Of a stretch of 64,000 nt of DNA, positions 43,239 to 52,542 are shown one piece after another. The DNA is taken from the NCBI RefSeq assembly GCF_039543825.1, contig NZ_BAABKM010000002.1, positions 2,946,133 to 3,010,132 of the forward strand, read 5' to 3'. The DNA comes from Nocardioides conyzicola (GTDB lineage: Bacteria; Actinomycetota; Actinomycetes; Propionibacteriales; Nocardioidaceae). Numbering within the stretch: position 1 is the first letter of the stretch; every line of letters starts with the position of its first letter. Position numbers and translations under genes: made by a program. A model generated the notes under the pieces. That model was given only the letters and a program-made list of their open reading frames with translations, did not search any database and was not told the origin of the DNA.

Positions 43239-43850
43239 TCAGTGGACCTGCGCACCCAGGGCGAGCTCGAAGCCGGCACCGTTGCGGGCCAGGCCCATGA
43301 GCAGGAGACCGGCCTGCTCGAGCAGCGGGGCTGCCTGCAGGCCGCCGGCGTCGAGCGGCCGCAGCTCCAGGCTGTCCAGGAACGCCCCGAGGGTGGCCTT
43401 CGCCTCGGCGCTGTCGCCCGCGATGAACGCGTCCAGCGGAGTGCCCTTCGCCAGCACGTGGCCGAAGATCGTGTTCAGGGCCTTCACCACGTGGGCGCTG
43501 TCGGGGGCGACCGCGGCCATCTCGTGGGCCGCCGAGGTCGGGGTCACCAGGCCGCTGGCGTCGGCGTTGAACGGGTTGGAGATGTCGACGAGGATCTTGC
43601 CGGCCAGCGCGTCGCCGTACGTCGAGACCGCGTCGACCACGCCGTCGTACAGGACCGCGACGATGACGATCTCGCCCTTCGGTACGTCGCCGTAGGTGCC
43701 GACCGTGGTCCCGTTGCCGATCTGGTCGGCGAGGGCCCGGGCCTTGGTCGCGTTGCGGCCGAGGAGCTCGACGGTGTGGCCGTGGTTGACCGCCCGGGTG
43801 CCGATGGCGGTGGCCATGTTGCCCGAGCCGATGATGCTGATGGTGGTCAT
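43239..43850 (-). CDS. NADP-binding reductase, F420-dependent NADP oxidoreductase family
   Basis: A 203-residue protein with the dinucleotide loop IIGSGNMATAIG (about 5-16) and LLGRN after beta-strand 2, indicating NADP. It has the pfam03807 type N-terminal domain and a helical C-terminus (AAPLLEQAGLLLMGLARNGAGF). F420:NADP reductase or a related oxidoreductase is likely, but the partner cofactor is not certain. It lies just downstream of, and co-directional with, the exporter gene. Confidence 0.82.
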   Translation of the reverse strand: MTTISIIGSGNMATAIGTRAVNHGHTVELLGRNATKARALADQIGNGTTVGTYGDVPKGEIVIVAVLYDGVVDAVSTYGDALAGKILVDISNPFNADASGLVTPTSAAHEMAAVAPDSAHVVKALNTIFGHVLAKGTPLDAFIAGDSAEAKATLGAFLDSLELRPLDAGGLQAAPLLEQAGLLLMGLARNGAGFELALGAQVH

Positions 43851-43891
43851 GATGGGTTCCTTTGTGGTGGTGGTTGTGGTGGTGCTGGTGG

Positions 43892-45412
43892 TCAGATGAG
43901 TCCGCCGACGATCTCGTCGAGGGGCTCGGGCTCGCCGTCCTCCTGGTGGAAGCGGGTGCCGCCACGGATCAGGACGCCGGTCAGGATCGCGCCCGCCCAG
44001 AAGGCGCCTGCGGCCCACCAGAAGCCGACGCTGAAGCCGTGGACGGCGGCGTCGACTGTGGCGGCGCTGCCGTGGTCGGCGAGGTAGCCGCTGGTGGCCG
44101 TGGCGACGAAGGTGCTGATCACGGCGATCCCGAGGGCGGCGCCGATCTGCTGGGCGACGTTGTTGATCGCGCCGGCGGCTCCGGCGTCACGCGGTTCGAC
44201 GCCCATCTGGGAGAGAGCGACCGCCGAGACGATCGCCGATCCGATGCCTGCTCCGGCCAGGACCAGCCCGGGCAGCACCCAGGCCGCGTAGTGACTGTTC
44301 GCGTCGGCCCGGGTCAGCAGCGCTGCTCCGGCTCCGCCGACGGCCAGGCCGCCGGCGACGATGGCCCGCATGGTCAGGTGCTTGACCAGCACGCTCTGGG
44401 TCACCGTGGCGACGACGGCGACGGTCACCATCATCGGCAGGAACGCGAGCCCGGTCCTGAAGGGGGAGTAGCCCAGGACGCCCTGGAAGTAGTACGTCAG
44501 GAAGAGGAACAGGGCGAAGACCCCGGCCTGGCCCAGCAGGAGCGTCAGGAGGCCGGAGCCGCGGTTGCGGTCGGCGACGACGCGCAGCGGGACGAGCGGG
44601 TTGCGGTCGATCTTCTGGAAGGCGACGAAGACGACGAGGAGCAGGCCGCCGAGGATGAGGGACGTCAGGGTGACGGCCGCGCTCCAACCGTCGGTGGCTG
44701 CCTTCGATGCTCCGAAGACCAGCCCGAAGACCCCCGCCGTACCGAGGAGGGTGCTCGGCACCGACAGCCTGGGCTTGTCGGTCTCGGCGGTGTTGTGCAG
44801 CAGGGTGAGTGCGCCGAGGATCCCGACGGCCGCGAAGGCGACGTTGACGTACATGGTCCAGCGCCAGCTGGCGTAGTCGGTCAGGACGCCGCCCAGCATC
44901 AGGCCGATGGCCGAGGAGCTCCCGGCGACGGCACCGAAGATCGCGAACGCCTTGTTGAGCTCCTTCAGGTCCGTGAAGATGATCATGATCAGCGACAACG
45001 CCGCCGGCGCCATGACCGCGGCGAAGCCGCCCTGGACAGCACGAGCCGTGATGAGCGTCGCGATGTTCGGAGCCGCCCCGGCGACGGCCGAGGCGATCGC
45101 GAACCCGACGAGACCGACGACGAAGACGGTCTTGCGCCCGAACGCGTCGGCCAGCCGCCCGCCGAGGAGGAGCAGGCTGCCGAAGGCGAGCAGGTAGGCG
45201 GTGACCACCCACCCGCGGGCGTCGTCGGAGAAGCCGAGGTCGGCCTGCATCGAGGGCAGCGCCACGTTCACGATCGTGGCGTCGAGCAGCAGCATCATCT
45301 GCGCGATGAGGATGACGCCCAGGGCCCACCACCGTCGCTGGTGATGGGGATTGTCGGGAGCGGCTGGTTGCGCTCCGGCGGCCACGGCCGGCTCGCTGGT
45401 GTTGGTGCTCAT
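43892..45412 (-). CDS. DHA2-family MFS efflux transporter
   Basis: A 506-residue, 14-helix drug:H+ antiporter. LLDATIVNVALPSMQADLG (helix 1, motif D1-like), WVVTAYLLAFGSLLLLGGRLADAFGRK (motif A region, about 68-94) and motif-C-like GSSSAIGLMLGGVLTDYASWRW are present. ATG 45412 gives the MSTNTSEP start. It is divergent from a TetR gene and is probably its target; the exported compound is unknown. Confidence 0.92.
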   Translation of the reverse strand: MSTNTSEPAVAAGAQPAAPDNPHHQRRWWALGVILIAQMMLLLDATIVNVALPSMQADLGFSDDARGWVVTAYLLAFGSLLLLGGRLADAFGRKTVFVVGLVGFAIASAVAGAAPNIATLITARAVQGGFAAVMAPAALSLIMIIFTDLKELNKAFAIFGAVAGSSSAIGLMLGGVLTDYASWRWTMYVNVAFAAVGILGALTLLHNTAETDKPRLSVPSTLLGTAGVFGLVFGASKAATDGWSAAVTLTSLILGGLLLVVFVAFQKIDRNPLVPLRVVADRNRGSGLLTLLLGQAGVFALFLFLTYYFQGVLGYSPFRTGLAFLPMMVTVAVVATVTQSVLVKHLTMRAIVAGGLAVGGAGAALLTRADANSHYAAWVLPGLVLAGAGIGSAIVSAVALSQMGVEPRDAGAAGAINNVAQQIGAALGIAVISTFVATATSGYLADHGSAATVDAAVHGFSVGFWWAAGAFWAGAILTGVLIRGGTRFHQEDGEPEPLDEIVGGLI

Positions 45413-45452
45413 CGTGTTCACTCCTGGTCGGGTCGATGCGGAGCGCCAAGTC

Positions 45453-45520
45453 GAGGCACCCCTCCGGTATGTGGAGGGGTAACCGGAGGCATGCCTCATT
45501 CTATTCCGGAGGGGTGCCTC
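45453..45520. promoter_or_regulatory. TetR-type operator region between exporter and regulator
   Basis: GAGGCACCCCTCCGG (45453-45467) is the exact inverted repeat of CCGGAGGGGTGCCTC (45506-45520). Between them sits the perfect palindrome GAGGCATGCCTC (45486-45497). The 131-nt intergenic region between the divergent genes therefore holds multiple binding sites for one dimeric repressor controlling both. Confidence 0.65.
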
Positions 45521-45543
45521 CGTACGCCGGGTAGACTCCTCGC

Positions 45544-46206
45544 ATGAGCCCGTCCGACGTCCAGCAGGCGCAGCGCCCGCTGCGTCGCGACGCCCGGGAG
45601 AGCCACGACAAGCTCATCGCGGCGGCGCAGGCGGAGTTCGCCGCCGTCGGCGTCGAGGCCTCCCTGGAGAAGATCGCGCGCGACGCCGGCGTCGCCATCG
45701 GCACCTTGTACCGGCACTTCCCGGCGCGCCTGGACCTGCTCATGGCTGCCCTGCGGCCACGGCTGCAGGAGTTCGTCGAGGGCGCCGACGAGGCCCTGGC
45801 GACCGACGACCCGTGGGATGCGTTCGTCGCCTACCTGGAGAACCTCTTCGCCGTGCAGGCGGGGGACCGGGGCTTCAACGACTTCCTGTCCCGCCGCTTC
45901 CCGGGCAACGCCGAGACCGAGCACATCCACGACGTGATGTGCGACCAGATCGACGACGTCCTCGCTCGGGCCCAGGAAGCCGGCAAGGCCCGCCCCGACA
46001 TCACCCGGGCCGACATCGTCAACCTCATCTGGTCCAACGGCCGGATCATCGACGCCACCAGCGCCAAGGCCCCGACGGCCTGGCGCCGCCAGCTCCACCT
46101 CATGCTCGACGCCTACCGCGCCGAGGGCGCCCACGCGATCCCCGAGCCGCCGATGACCGACGAGCAGCTCTACGACGCCATGGTCCACCTCAGCAAGGTG
46201 AAGTAG
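45544..46206 (+). CDS. TetR-family transcriptional regulator
   Basis: A 220-residue repressor with HTH LEKIARDAGVAIGTLYRHFP (about 39-58), followed by a helical effector-binding domain. It is divergent from the DHA2 exporter and surrounded by strong palindromes, so it most likely represses the exporter until a toxic ligand is bound. Confidence 0.93.
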   Translation: MSPSDVQQAQRPLRRDARESHDKLIAAAQAEFAAVGVEASLEKIARDAGVAIGTLYRHFPARLDLLMAALRPRLQEFVEGADEALATDDPWDAFVAYLENLFAVQAGDRGFNDFLSRRFPGNAETEHIHDVMCDQIDDVLARAQEAGKARPDITRADIVNLIWSNGRIIDATSAKAPTAWRRQLHLMLDAYRAEGAHAIPEPPMTDEQLYDAMVHLSKVK

Positions 46207-46233
46207 CGCTGCACCGGCGGTCGACCAGTCACG

Positions 46234-47367
46234 TCAGAATGCGAGTCCAGCCCACGCGGCGTCGGCGTCGGGCATCGCGGCGATCTCGTCGCGGATTCGT
46301 TCGGCAGCAGCTCGAACGGTCGGGTCGCCCGTGACCGCCGCGACCGCGGCCTCGATCGACTCGACGCCGTAGTCCTCCGGGGCGACCAGCACTCCGGCTC
46401 CGGCACGGACCAGGAGCGCGGCGTTGTCGGGCTGATCGGTCCCGCGGGGCAGGGCGACCTGGGGAACGCCGTACACGAGCCCTCCGAGCATCGTGCCGGA
46501 CCCGCTGTGCGAGACGAGCAGGTCGGCTCGCTCGAGCAGCGAGGCTTGGGGCACGAACTCGGCGACCACCGCGTTCGCGGGTATCGGCCCCAGCTCGTCG
46601 GGGTCGAGCCGACGTCCCGTGGTGGCCACCACCAAGCCGTCGTACCCCGCGAGTGCACGCAGTCCCGTTCTGAAGTCCGAGGCGTCGGCGTTCTTGATGG
46701 TGCCGAGGGTGAAGTAGGCGACGGGGCGGTCCGACGCGAGCGCGTCGGCCAGGTCGGGTGGAAGAGGCTGGCGTTCGCCGGCGCTCGGTCGCACCGTCGT
46801 GACCTGTGGCCAGGGCGGTGACGCATCGGGTTGCAGCGAGGGCGGGCAGAGGTCAACGGCCTGCTCGGTCGAGAGCTGCGCCCACAGCTGCGGCTCGCCG
46901 ATGGCGGAGCCCGCGGCGCTGAGGAGGGGTGCGTAGAAGGGGAACATGGGTCCGATGCCGTGCACGACGCCCGGGATCGCAAGCCTGTGGGCCAACAGGG
47001 AACCGGCCTGCTCGAGGACCTCGTGGACGACGACATCGGGCCGCCACTGCGCGGCCATGGAGGTCAGGTCATCGAGTCGCTGGACCGCAGGTGTGCCGAA
47101 CAGAGCGACGACCCCGTCCATCATCTTCTGGTCCTCGGGGAGGCCCGGGTCCGCCCACACCGCCTCGTGTGCGGACCACGCGAATGCCCAGCTCGGCCCC
47201 ACGGCGTGGACGTCCAACCCGCGAGCAGCCAAGGGACTGATCAGGTCCGGGCCCGTCGCCACCCGCACGTCGTGGCCGCCGCGCTCTGCCGCCCGGATCA
47301 GGGGCAGCATCGGCAGTACGTGTCCGTACGCTGGGCACGAGGTGAACAGCACTCTGGCCACGCTCAC
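46234..47367 (-). CDS. MGT-type glycosyltransferase (GT-B, UDP-sugar dependent)
   Basis: A 377-residue GT1-family enzyme that transfers a sugar to a small hydrophobic acceptor. The N-terminal ARVLFTSCPAYGHVLPMLPL holds the catalytic His-type loop. The C-terminal donor-binding region is HSGSGTMLGGLVYGVPQVALP followed by TDQPDNAALL. Macrolide inactivation or natural-product decoration is plausible. GTG 47367 is one of several near starts (TTG 47370, GTG 47361). Confidence 0.87.
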   Translation of the reverse strand: MSVARVLFTSCPAYGHVLPMLPLIRAAERGGHDVRVATGPDLISPLAARGLDVHAVGPSWAFAWSAHEAVWADPGLPEDQKMMDGVVALFGTPAVQRLDDLTSMAAQWRPDVVVHEVLEQAGSLLAHRLAIPGVVHGIGPMFPFYAPLLSAAGSAIGEPQLWAQLSTEQAVDLCPPSLQPDASPPWPQVTTVRPSAGERQPLPPDLADALASDRPVAYFTLGTIKNADASDFRTGLRALAGYDGLVVATTGRRLDPDELGPIPANAVVAEFVPQASLLERADLLVSHSGSGTMLGGLVYGVPQVALPRGTDQPDNAALLVRAGAGVLVAPEDYGVESIEAAVAAVTGDPTVRAAAERIRDEIAAMPDADAAWAGLAF

Positions 47368-47647
47368 CAATGTGACACGCGCACCCTCGGCCGTACAGCC
47401 ACCGGGTTGGCCACCATCTAGATCGGTACGGCGACGGCGGGCGATGCTCTTCCGCGATCGAACCCTAGGGCCGCGCCCTCCTACATGCGCGTTCCCAGGC
47501 GCGCGGTGAAGCGCTACGGTTTTCTCGCCCCGCCGGTTCCATGGGCCTTGGATGCGAGTGAGCCGGGCACATCAGTGCACCCGCCGTCGTGTCGTTCGGA
47601 CGTTGAGCCGAGGCGCCACTCCAATTGGCCACAACATTGGAGACGCC

Positions 47648-47803
47648 GTGTGCACCAAGATCCCGTACGCCAACCGCTGGGTTGCCTACCTGATGCTCAA
47701 GAAATTGGCGCAGCAGGGCCGAGCCGTTCGCTCGGTCCACCCCTGTTTCACCGATCATCCAGGCGCATGGCACGTCTCAAGCGCGCCGAACCACAGGTGG
47801 TGA
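47648..47803 (+). CDS. Small Cys/His protein, putative zinc-binding
   Basis: A 51-residue protein with TKIPYANRWVAYLMLKKLA followed by VHPCFTDHPGAWHVSS. The layout (basic helix, then C...H.....WH) resembles small actinobacterial and phage proteins with a zinc-ribbon-like end, though only two Cys are present (near residues 2 and 34). GGAG lies 6 nt before the GTG. It is too short for length-based gene calling. It marks the left edge of the accessory island. Confidence 0.55.
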   Translation: MCTKIPYANRWVAYLMLKKLAQQGRAVRSVHPCFTDHPGAWHVSSAPNHRW

Positions 47804-47998
47804 GGATCGCAGGCAAAGAAGCACGCCGGTCGTCATCCGACGGCAGCCGAGAGGCGTGGCTCGTCGGCGACCGAGGCGAATACGCGGCTGAATGCCTCGC
47901 CTCTCCAGCAGCTGCTGTTGCCGGCCTGGTCTAAGCCAGCGTCAGGAGAATTATCAGTTCGACGATGACACGATCGTTAAGCCACGACCATTCGTCAC

Positions 47999-48388
47999 AT
48001 GTGCCCCGACCTCACGCTTGTTCCGCTCTTGAGCGCGACGATCCAAACCCAGGATCGGCTCATCTTCGGGGGGATCGCGTTGACAGTTGCCGTGTTGACC
48101 GCTGCCTTCTTCTTCACCAAGGACGGTTGGAGGAGCGCTCCTCCGTCGCGGGAGGCATCAGTCGTCTTCATGGCGGTGATTTTTAGCCTGGTCATTCTCG
48201 CTCTCGCCGTACCGTATTTCTTAAACACTCAGGCGACCGTGGCCCTCCTGGGAGCCGTAATCGGCTCCACGCTAACGACACTCAGCAAGACGGAACCACG
48301 AGCGAGCCTCGATAAGACCGACCAGGTTGCCGATGATTCGGAGGTCAACCCGCCGACTAGCGGCGGCAGCAGTAACTCCGCGCCCTGA
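47999..48388 (+). CDS. Hypothetical three-helix membrane protein
   Basis: A 129-residue protein with hydrophobic segments at about 22-40 (LIFGGIALTVAVLTAAFFF), 54-75 (VVFMAVIFSLVILALAVPYFL) and 78-95 (ATVALLGAVIGSTLTTLS), then a charged, Ser/Pro-rich tail. Its codon use is less GC-rich than the core. No family is recognised. No strong ribosome site is seen before the ATG. Confidence 0.6.
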   Translation: MCPDLTLVPLLSATIQTQDRLIFGGIALTVAVLTAAFFFTKDGWRSAPPSREASVVFMAVIFSLVILALAVPYFLNTQATVALLGAVIGSTLTTLSKTEPRASLDKTDQVADDSEVNPPTSGGSSNSAP

Positions 48389-48477
48389 GGCGGCGTTAAG
48401 ACGCAGTTCGACCCGTTCCGAATGTCGATCCGGCTAGGGCGACAAGCGCCCTCGTCGGACGGGCAGCGCGATCGACC

Positions 48478-49260
48478 TCAACTGGTGCTGTCAATGATCA
48501 GTCGGGTCGCCTCATGCGGTGCGTCCCATTGTGGAAAGTGGCCACACCGCTCGAACCAGTGCAGCACCGCGTCCGGAAACAGTTCCGTGGCACGTGCGGC
48601 CTGCCTCGGTACGGTCACCAGGTCACGACGACCCCAACCGATCGTGACCCGGCCGGGCACAGTGCCGGCAGGCGCACCCTGCTGCTTGGGCCCCTTGGTC
48701 AGGGCGTCCAAGGCCGCGCCAGTCGACGGGGACTCAGCCAGCCCGCGCACATCTGGCAGCACGGTCTCGCGCGAGAGTGCCCAGGGCCGCGCAGACAACT
48801 GCGCCAACAGCAGCGTCCTTCCCGCGGGATTGCCCAGCAGTGCTGGCAGCTTGCCTCGCAGCGCCCGGACCAGAGCGATCGATGGCCGAAGCGTGGCCCC
48901 GAAGACGGCGACCTCGCGGTCGCTCCAGAAACCACCCGGGTCCAACGCCACGGTGTCGCCGCCGACGCCTCGCCGTGCGAGCTCAAGCACCATTCGGCCG
49001 CCCATCGACTGACCGACCGTCGACACCCCGTCCAGACCCTGTTCGCGGATGAATTCTGCGACGGAGTCGGTCAGGGTGGCGATCGAGACCTCGCCGGTCA
49101 AAGGAGGCGACTCGCCGAAACCCGGCAGGTCGATGGCGATGACCTCACGGCTCTCGGCCAGCTCGTCGATGATCGGGGACCAGGATCGCCATCCAGCGCC
49201 CAGACCGTGCACGAGCAACAACGGCCGACCGCTTCCGCGGTGCGCATGGTTCAGCGTCAT
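48478..49260 (-). CDS. Alpha/beta-fold hydrolase
   Basis: A 260-residue intracellular hydrolase. LLLVHGLGAGWRSW (about 14-27) gives the oxyanion loop, VGQSMGG holds the nucleophile Ser, GWGRRDLVTV the Asp, and ERCGHFPQWDAPHE the His. It is related to esterase or C-C bond hydrolases; the substrate is unknown. ATG 49260 starts just before the conserved first strand. Confidence 0.85.
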   Translation of the reverse strand: MTLNHAHRGSGRPLLLVHGLGAGWRSWSPIIDELAESREVIAIDLPGFGESPPLTGEVSIATLTDSVAEFIREQGLDGVSTVGQSMGGRMVLELARRGVGGDTVALDPGGFWSDREVAVFGATLRPSIALVRALRGKLPALLGNPAGRTLLLAQLSARPWALSRETVLPDVRGLAESPSTGAALDALTKGPKQQGAPAGTVPGRVTIGWGRRDLVTVPRQAARATELFPDAVLHWFERCGHFPQWDAPHEATRLIIDSTS

Positions 49261-49764
49261 TTCTTGAACGCTAGCCCACGCGGAAATCTGTGCATCGCCA
49301 CCGCAAGCCGATCCGCAACGAAACACACTCATCCACACCTCCACCGCTGCTAGATCCGGACGTTCGAATGCGACCGGCGCTGAGCGCCCTGACTTGCCGG
49401 TCCATGCAGACCGGGCTGCGTCGGCTGTCTGGCCCGCGCCGACAAGCGGCAAAAAGACGCATCTCGTTCGATGGCATGGCCGCGAAATTGTCTCCGCTGA
49501 CCTGTATGTGTCGTAGGCGATGGCGGCATCGGAGTCTTGAGTTTGATGTCTCGCTCCACGACAGAGGCGAGGATTAACCTACGGAAACGCTCGTCATGAG
49601 TCGCCTTTGCCTACGTCGATGGATCCAGAACGACTCCATGAACCGTCTCAGCGGGTCTGAATCTCCCCGCAGGCGTCCAACGCATATCCTGCTGCGATGC
49701 AGCCGACGCCGGGCAGTCATTGCGGACACCCGCAGTGTTGAGGGGGCGGCGAGGTCACGCGCGA
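49261..49764. other. Accessory-island gap upstream of the candidate defence operon
   Basis: About 500 nt with no credible gene. It contains only short open frames with atypical composition. It should hold the promoter of the three-gene unit that starts at 49765, but no clear -35/-10 pair could be chosen. Confidence 0.5.
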
Positions 49765-50634
49765 GTGGTCGTCCTGACTGTGATCGAAGAAGAACTATCC
49801 GCGGTCCTCGAGGAGTTCGGTGCCACACACGAGATTTCAGGCTCGGGGTGCTGGGCGCGCGAGGCCAGCGACGAGTCAATGTTCCCCGTGATCGTCACCC
49901 AGTGCGTGGACAGGTCGAACCTTCCGGCGATGGAGAGCGTCCGTGACCTAATCGAAGATTGGCAACCTGAGTACGTCCTGCTCGTCGGGATCGCGGGCGG
50001 GATAGTCCGGTCCAAAGATGGTGAGAATCTCTCTGGCCCGTCGCCCGGAGACGTTGTACTCATCGAGTACGTGCACTACGGCGAGTACGTCAAGCGCGTC
50101 GATAGCCAACGACTCATGCGGTACTACGCCGTTTCGCATCCGTCTGCGGACCTGCTTCATAGACACGCGAAGCCCTTGGCGCGCACAGAGTGGTTCGTCG
50201 ACCTGCCACTCGCGCGCCCGAGCGGGGACCATGGCGGCGAGCCGAGTCTCGTGGCAGGTGAGATCGTGGCGGTCGAGTTTCTTGCCGGCGACGCGACCGC
50301 GAGCGAGCAACGAGAGATTTTTGGACAGTACGACCATGCGCTTGCGGTTGACATGGAGTCTGCCGGCGTAGCTCGCGCCATGGATCGGGCCAGCAACTCC
50401 GTCCACTACCACCCTCGCTGGCTGGGTATCAGGGGCGTGAGCGATCGCACCGCCGCCGACGAGAAAGCAGAGTCATTGCTAGTTGACAACGACGCCGAAC
50501 GGACTGCGTGGCGCGACTATGCGGCATGCGCCGCCGCGCGGGTTGCGCGCTTGACCGTCCAACGACTCTTGCATGACGCGCGACCTCCACAGGCGGAAGA
50601 CCAAGGCGCCCCTGGGTGGGGGGTGGAGCAGTGA
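49765..50634 (+). CDS. Nucleoside phosphorylase/nucleosidase-fold protein (PNP/MTAN family)
   Basis: A 289-residue protein of the PNP/UDP phosphorylase superfamily. After VVLTVIEEELSAVLEEFG it shows LLVGIAGGIV (about 74-83), GDVVLIEYVHYGEY, the ribose-binding DMESAG with its Glu (about 196-201) and GIRGVSDR with the catalytic Asp (about 223-229). The active site looks intact. Enzymes of this fold cleave N-glycosidic bonds; related PNP-fold effectors in Detocs, CBASS and Avs systems destroy ATP. GTG 49765 was chosen (GAGG 10 nt before); GTG 49735 is possible. Its stop overlaps the NTPase gene start, so the two are coupled. I infer that it is the effector. Confidence 0.85.
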   Translation: MVVLTVIEEELSAVLEEFGATHEISGSGCWAREASDESMFPVIVTQCVDRSNLPAMESVRDLIEDWQPEYVLLVGIAGGIVRSKDGENLSGPSPGDVVLIEYVHYGEYVKRVDSQRLMRYYAVSHPSADLLHRHAKPLARTEWFVDLPLARPSGDHGGEPSLVAGEIVAVEFLAGDATASEQREIFGQYDHALAVDMESAGVARAMDRASNSVHYHPRWLGIRGVSDRTAADEKAESLLVDNDAERTAWRDYAACAAARVARLTVQRLLHDARPPQAEDQGAPGWGVEQ

Positions 50635-52499
50635 TCACCCAAGCTGTCGGTGAACAGTGGCACGATGGTCGTGTGGTTGAAGAGGGCCCAGGGATACGAG
50701 CCACACTTCTGCACGCCGACTTCGAGGAACTTCTAGACGGCGGCGGCACAGGCCATGCCCTTCCGTTTGACGCTCTCGCGGATCTCGCGACATCACGCGG
50801 GCGGGTTCTGCTCCAGGCTCCCGCGGGTTCAGGAAAGACGAGCCTGCTTCTCGCCCTAGTGAAGGCGGAGAACGACGCGTGGCAAGGGCACTACTTGGAC
50901 TTGGGCCGACTCGATGCCGGTGAACGTGAGTGGTTTCGGACTGCTGACACCGCCGAGGAATGGCTCTGGTCGCGGCTTTCGAAGAATCGCACGCGTCCAG
51001 CCTTCGTGTGTGTTGACAGTCTGGATGAAATCCCAATCGAGCAGGGACAAAACGTGCTGGATGCCATCGATTCGCTGACGAGCTCTCGACCGGACTGGTC
51101 TGTCATCGTCGCCGATCGCCCAGGTCGGCGCAGGATACGGCCCACGCGGTGGGCGCTGGTAACGCTGCCCGCGCTGGAAGTCTCAGAAGTAGAGAAGGCG
51201 ACAGGCGTCCGTGACGCACCGCATTGGCTACAGCTGCCGTACTTCGTCAACCGCTGGCGCTACGGCGGCGGTACCAACCCAGCCCAAGTGATCGCTGTGT
51301 CGGCTCAGAGTGCTATGACCCCCGACGAAATGGACCGGGTTGGTCTCGGCGCCTTAAGGACATGGCAGTTGAGCGACAACAGTGACTGGATTCGAAAGGG
51401 GCTCAGTCCTGACCTTATCGATCGGATGATGAAGTCCGGCCTGATGTCGACGACTCAGGAAGGTCAGCCATTCCTTCATGTTCTTGTGCATGGTTACTTC
51501 GCGGCGCGTGCGGTATCGACGGACCGTGAGCTTTGGACAAAGCCAACATTCGAAGCCCTGACCTTCAAGGGGGCCACCTTTGATGCGCTCGGGATGCTCC
51601 TCACCATGATTCAAGACGAAGACGTTGATCGTCTCGTTCGTCAGGTGGATGACTGGAACTTCTATGCGGCAGCCTTTCTGCTTGCCGAAGATCACGATTC
51701 GGGGGAGCGGACAAGTGAATGGTTGAGTTCAGCCCTTCTGCTGTTGCTCGGAGTGCGTCGCCTTTCGCCTGTACCTAGCACCCGTTTGCAGGTCGAGGAC
51801 TCGTTGCGACTTCACGCCGGGCCACTTGCCGCTGAAGTGCTACAAGCCGGCAACGAAGCGGATCTCGTTGGCTTGGCCCGGCAGTGCGCAATCAACAATG
51901 TCTGGTGGGATCGGTGGCTAAGCATCTACGAACGAATGGGAGATGACGTAGTCGATTACGAGCTAGATGCACTCAGCGACCAAGACAGCGTTCTTGCGTG
52001 GACGGCTGCCAACGTGCTTCTGCGGCAGAGCCTCGATGACGCTGCGCGTCGGCGCATCGCCGACCTCATGGATCGTGGCGCGGACGCCGCTTCACGATGG
52101 CGAGCAGTACATGTGCTTGGCGGAGGAGCGGACGTCGCGACGGCGTCCATGCTCTTGGAACGCTTTCACAAGGACCAATCGATCTGGGTCCAGACGGGAG
52201 CTTTGCGGTCCTTGATCTTGGTGGCGTCGCGACTTCCTGAATCCACGGAGCGAACGGAAATCTTCGCGGAACTGGCGGACAAAAGTCGTGAACTTCTTGC
52301 CAATCCGAAGTTCCTGCGTGAGGTTGAAAGGTCCACGCAAGTGAGTCCAGTTCCGGACGACTGGCCCGTGGCCGTCGGCGTGCTCATTGAGGAACTCTGG
52401 GCTCACAGCGCGACAATTGAAGAACAGGATCGATGGCGTCGGCTCAGCGCTGGCCTCAGGACTCGCTGGTCGGGCCTTTCTCACCTAGGGACACTGTGA
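50631..52499 (+). CDS. NACHT/STAND-like NTPase with helical-repeat C-terminus
   Basis: A 622-residue protein. The NTPase has Walker A APAGSGKT (about 64-71) and a NACHT-style Walker B FVCVDSLDE (about 124-132) with acidic residues after the hydrophobic strand. IVADRP matches sensor 1 and a helical region follows. The C-terminal half (about 400-560) is an alpha-solenoid of HEAT type (for example AWTAANVLLRQSLDDAARRRI). NACHT proteins act as molecular switches that sense infection and trigger effectors. Here no effector is fused; the adjoining PNP-fold gene is probably that effector. The GTG overlaps the preceding stop (GTGA). A transmembrane segment is not seen. Confidence 0.85.
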   Translation: MITQAVGEQWHDGRVVEEGPGIRATLLHADFEELLDGGGTGHALPFDALADLATSRGRVLLQAPAGSGKTSLLLALVKAENDAWQGHYLDLGRLDAGEREWFRTADTAEEWLWSRLSKNRTRPAFVCVDSLDEIPIEQGQNVLDAIDSLTSSRPDWSVIVADRPGRRRIRPTRWALVTLPALEVSEVEKATGVRDAPHWLQLPYFVNRWRYGGGTNPAQVIAVSAQSAMTPDEMDRVGLGALRTWQLSDNSDWIRKGLSPDLIDRMMKSGLMSTTQEGQPFLHVLVHGYFAARAVSTDRELWTKPTFEALTFKGATFDALGMLLTMIQDEDVDRLVRQVDDWNFYAAAFLLAEDHDSGERTSEWLSSALLLLLGVRRLSPVPSTRLQVEDSLRLHAGPLAAEVLQAGNEADLVGLARQCAINNVWWDRWLSIYERMGDDVVDYELDALSDQDSVLAWTAANVLLRQSLDDAARRRIADLMDRGADAASRWRAVHVLGGGADVATASMLLERFHKDQSIWVQTGALRSLILVASRLPESTERTEIFAELADKSRELLANPKFLREVERSTQVSPVPDDWPVAVGVLIEELWAHSATIEEQDRWRRLSAGLRTRWSGLSHLGTL

Positions 52500-52542
52500 T
52501 GTCAGCTGCTGCACGACTGCACAACGGGTGGGGGCACGAAAA

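Noticed and set aside
47767..47934. 55-residue plus-strand frame
   Set aside because: It could encode a small protein, but it overlaps the better supported 47648-47803 gene, has no ribosome site and no recognised family.
49574..49879. 101-residue minus-strand frame
   Set aside because: It overlaps the start of the PNP-fold gene, is Arg/Ser-rich and has no recognisable motif.
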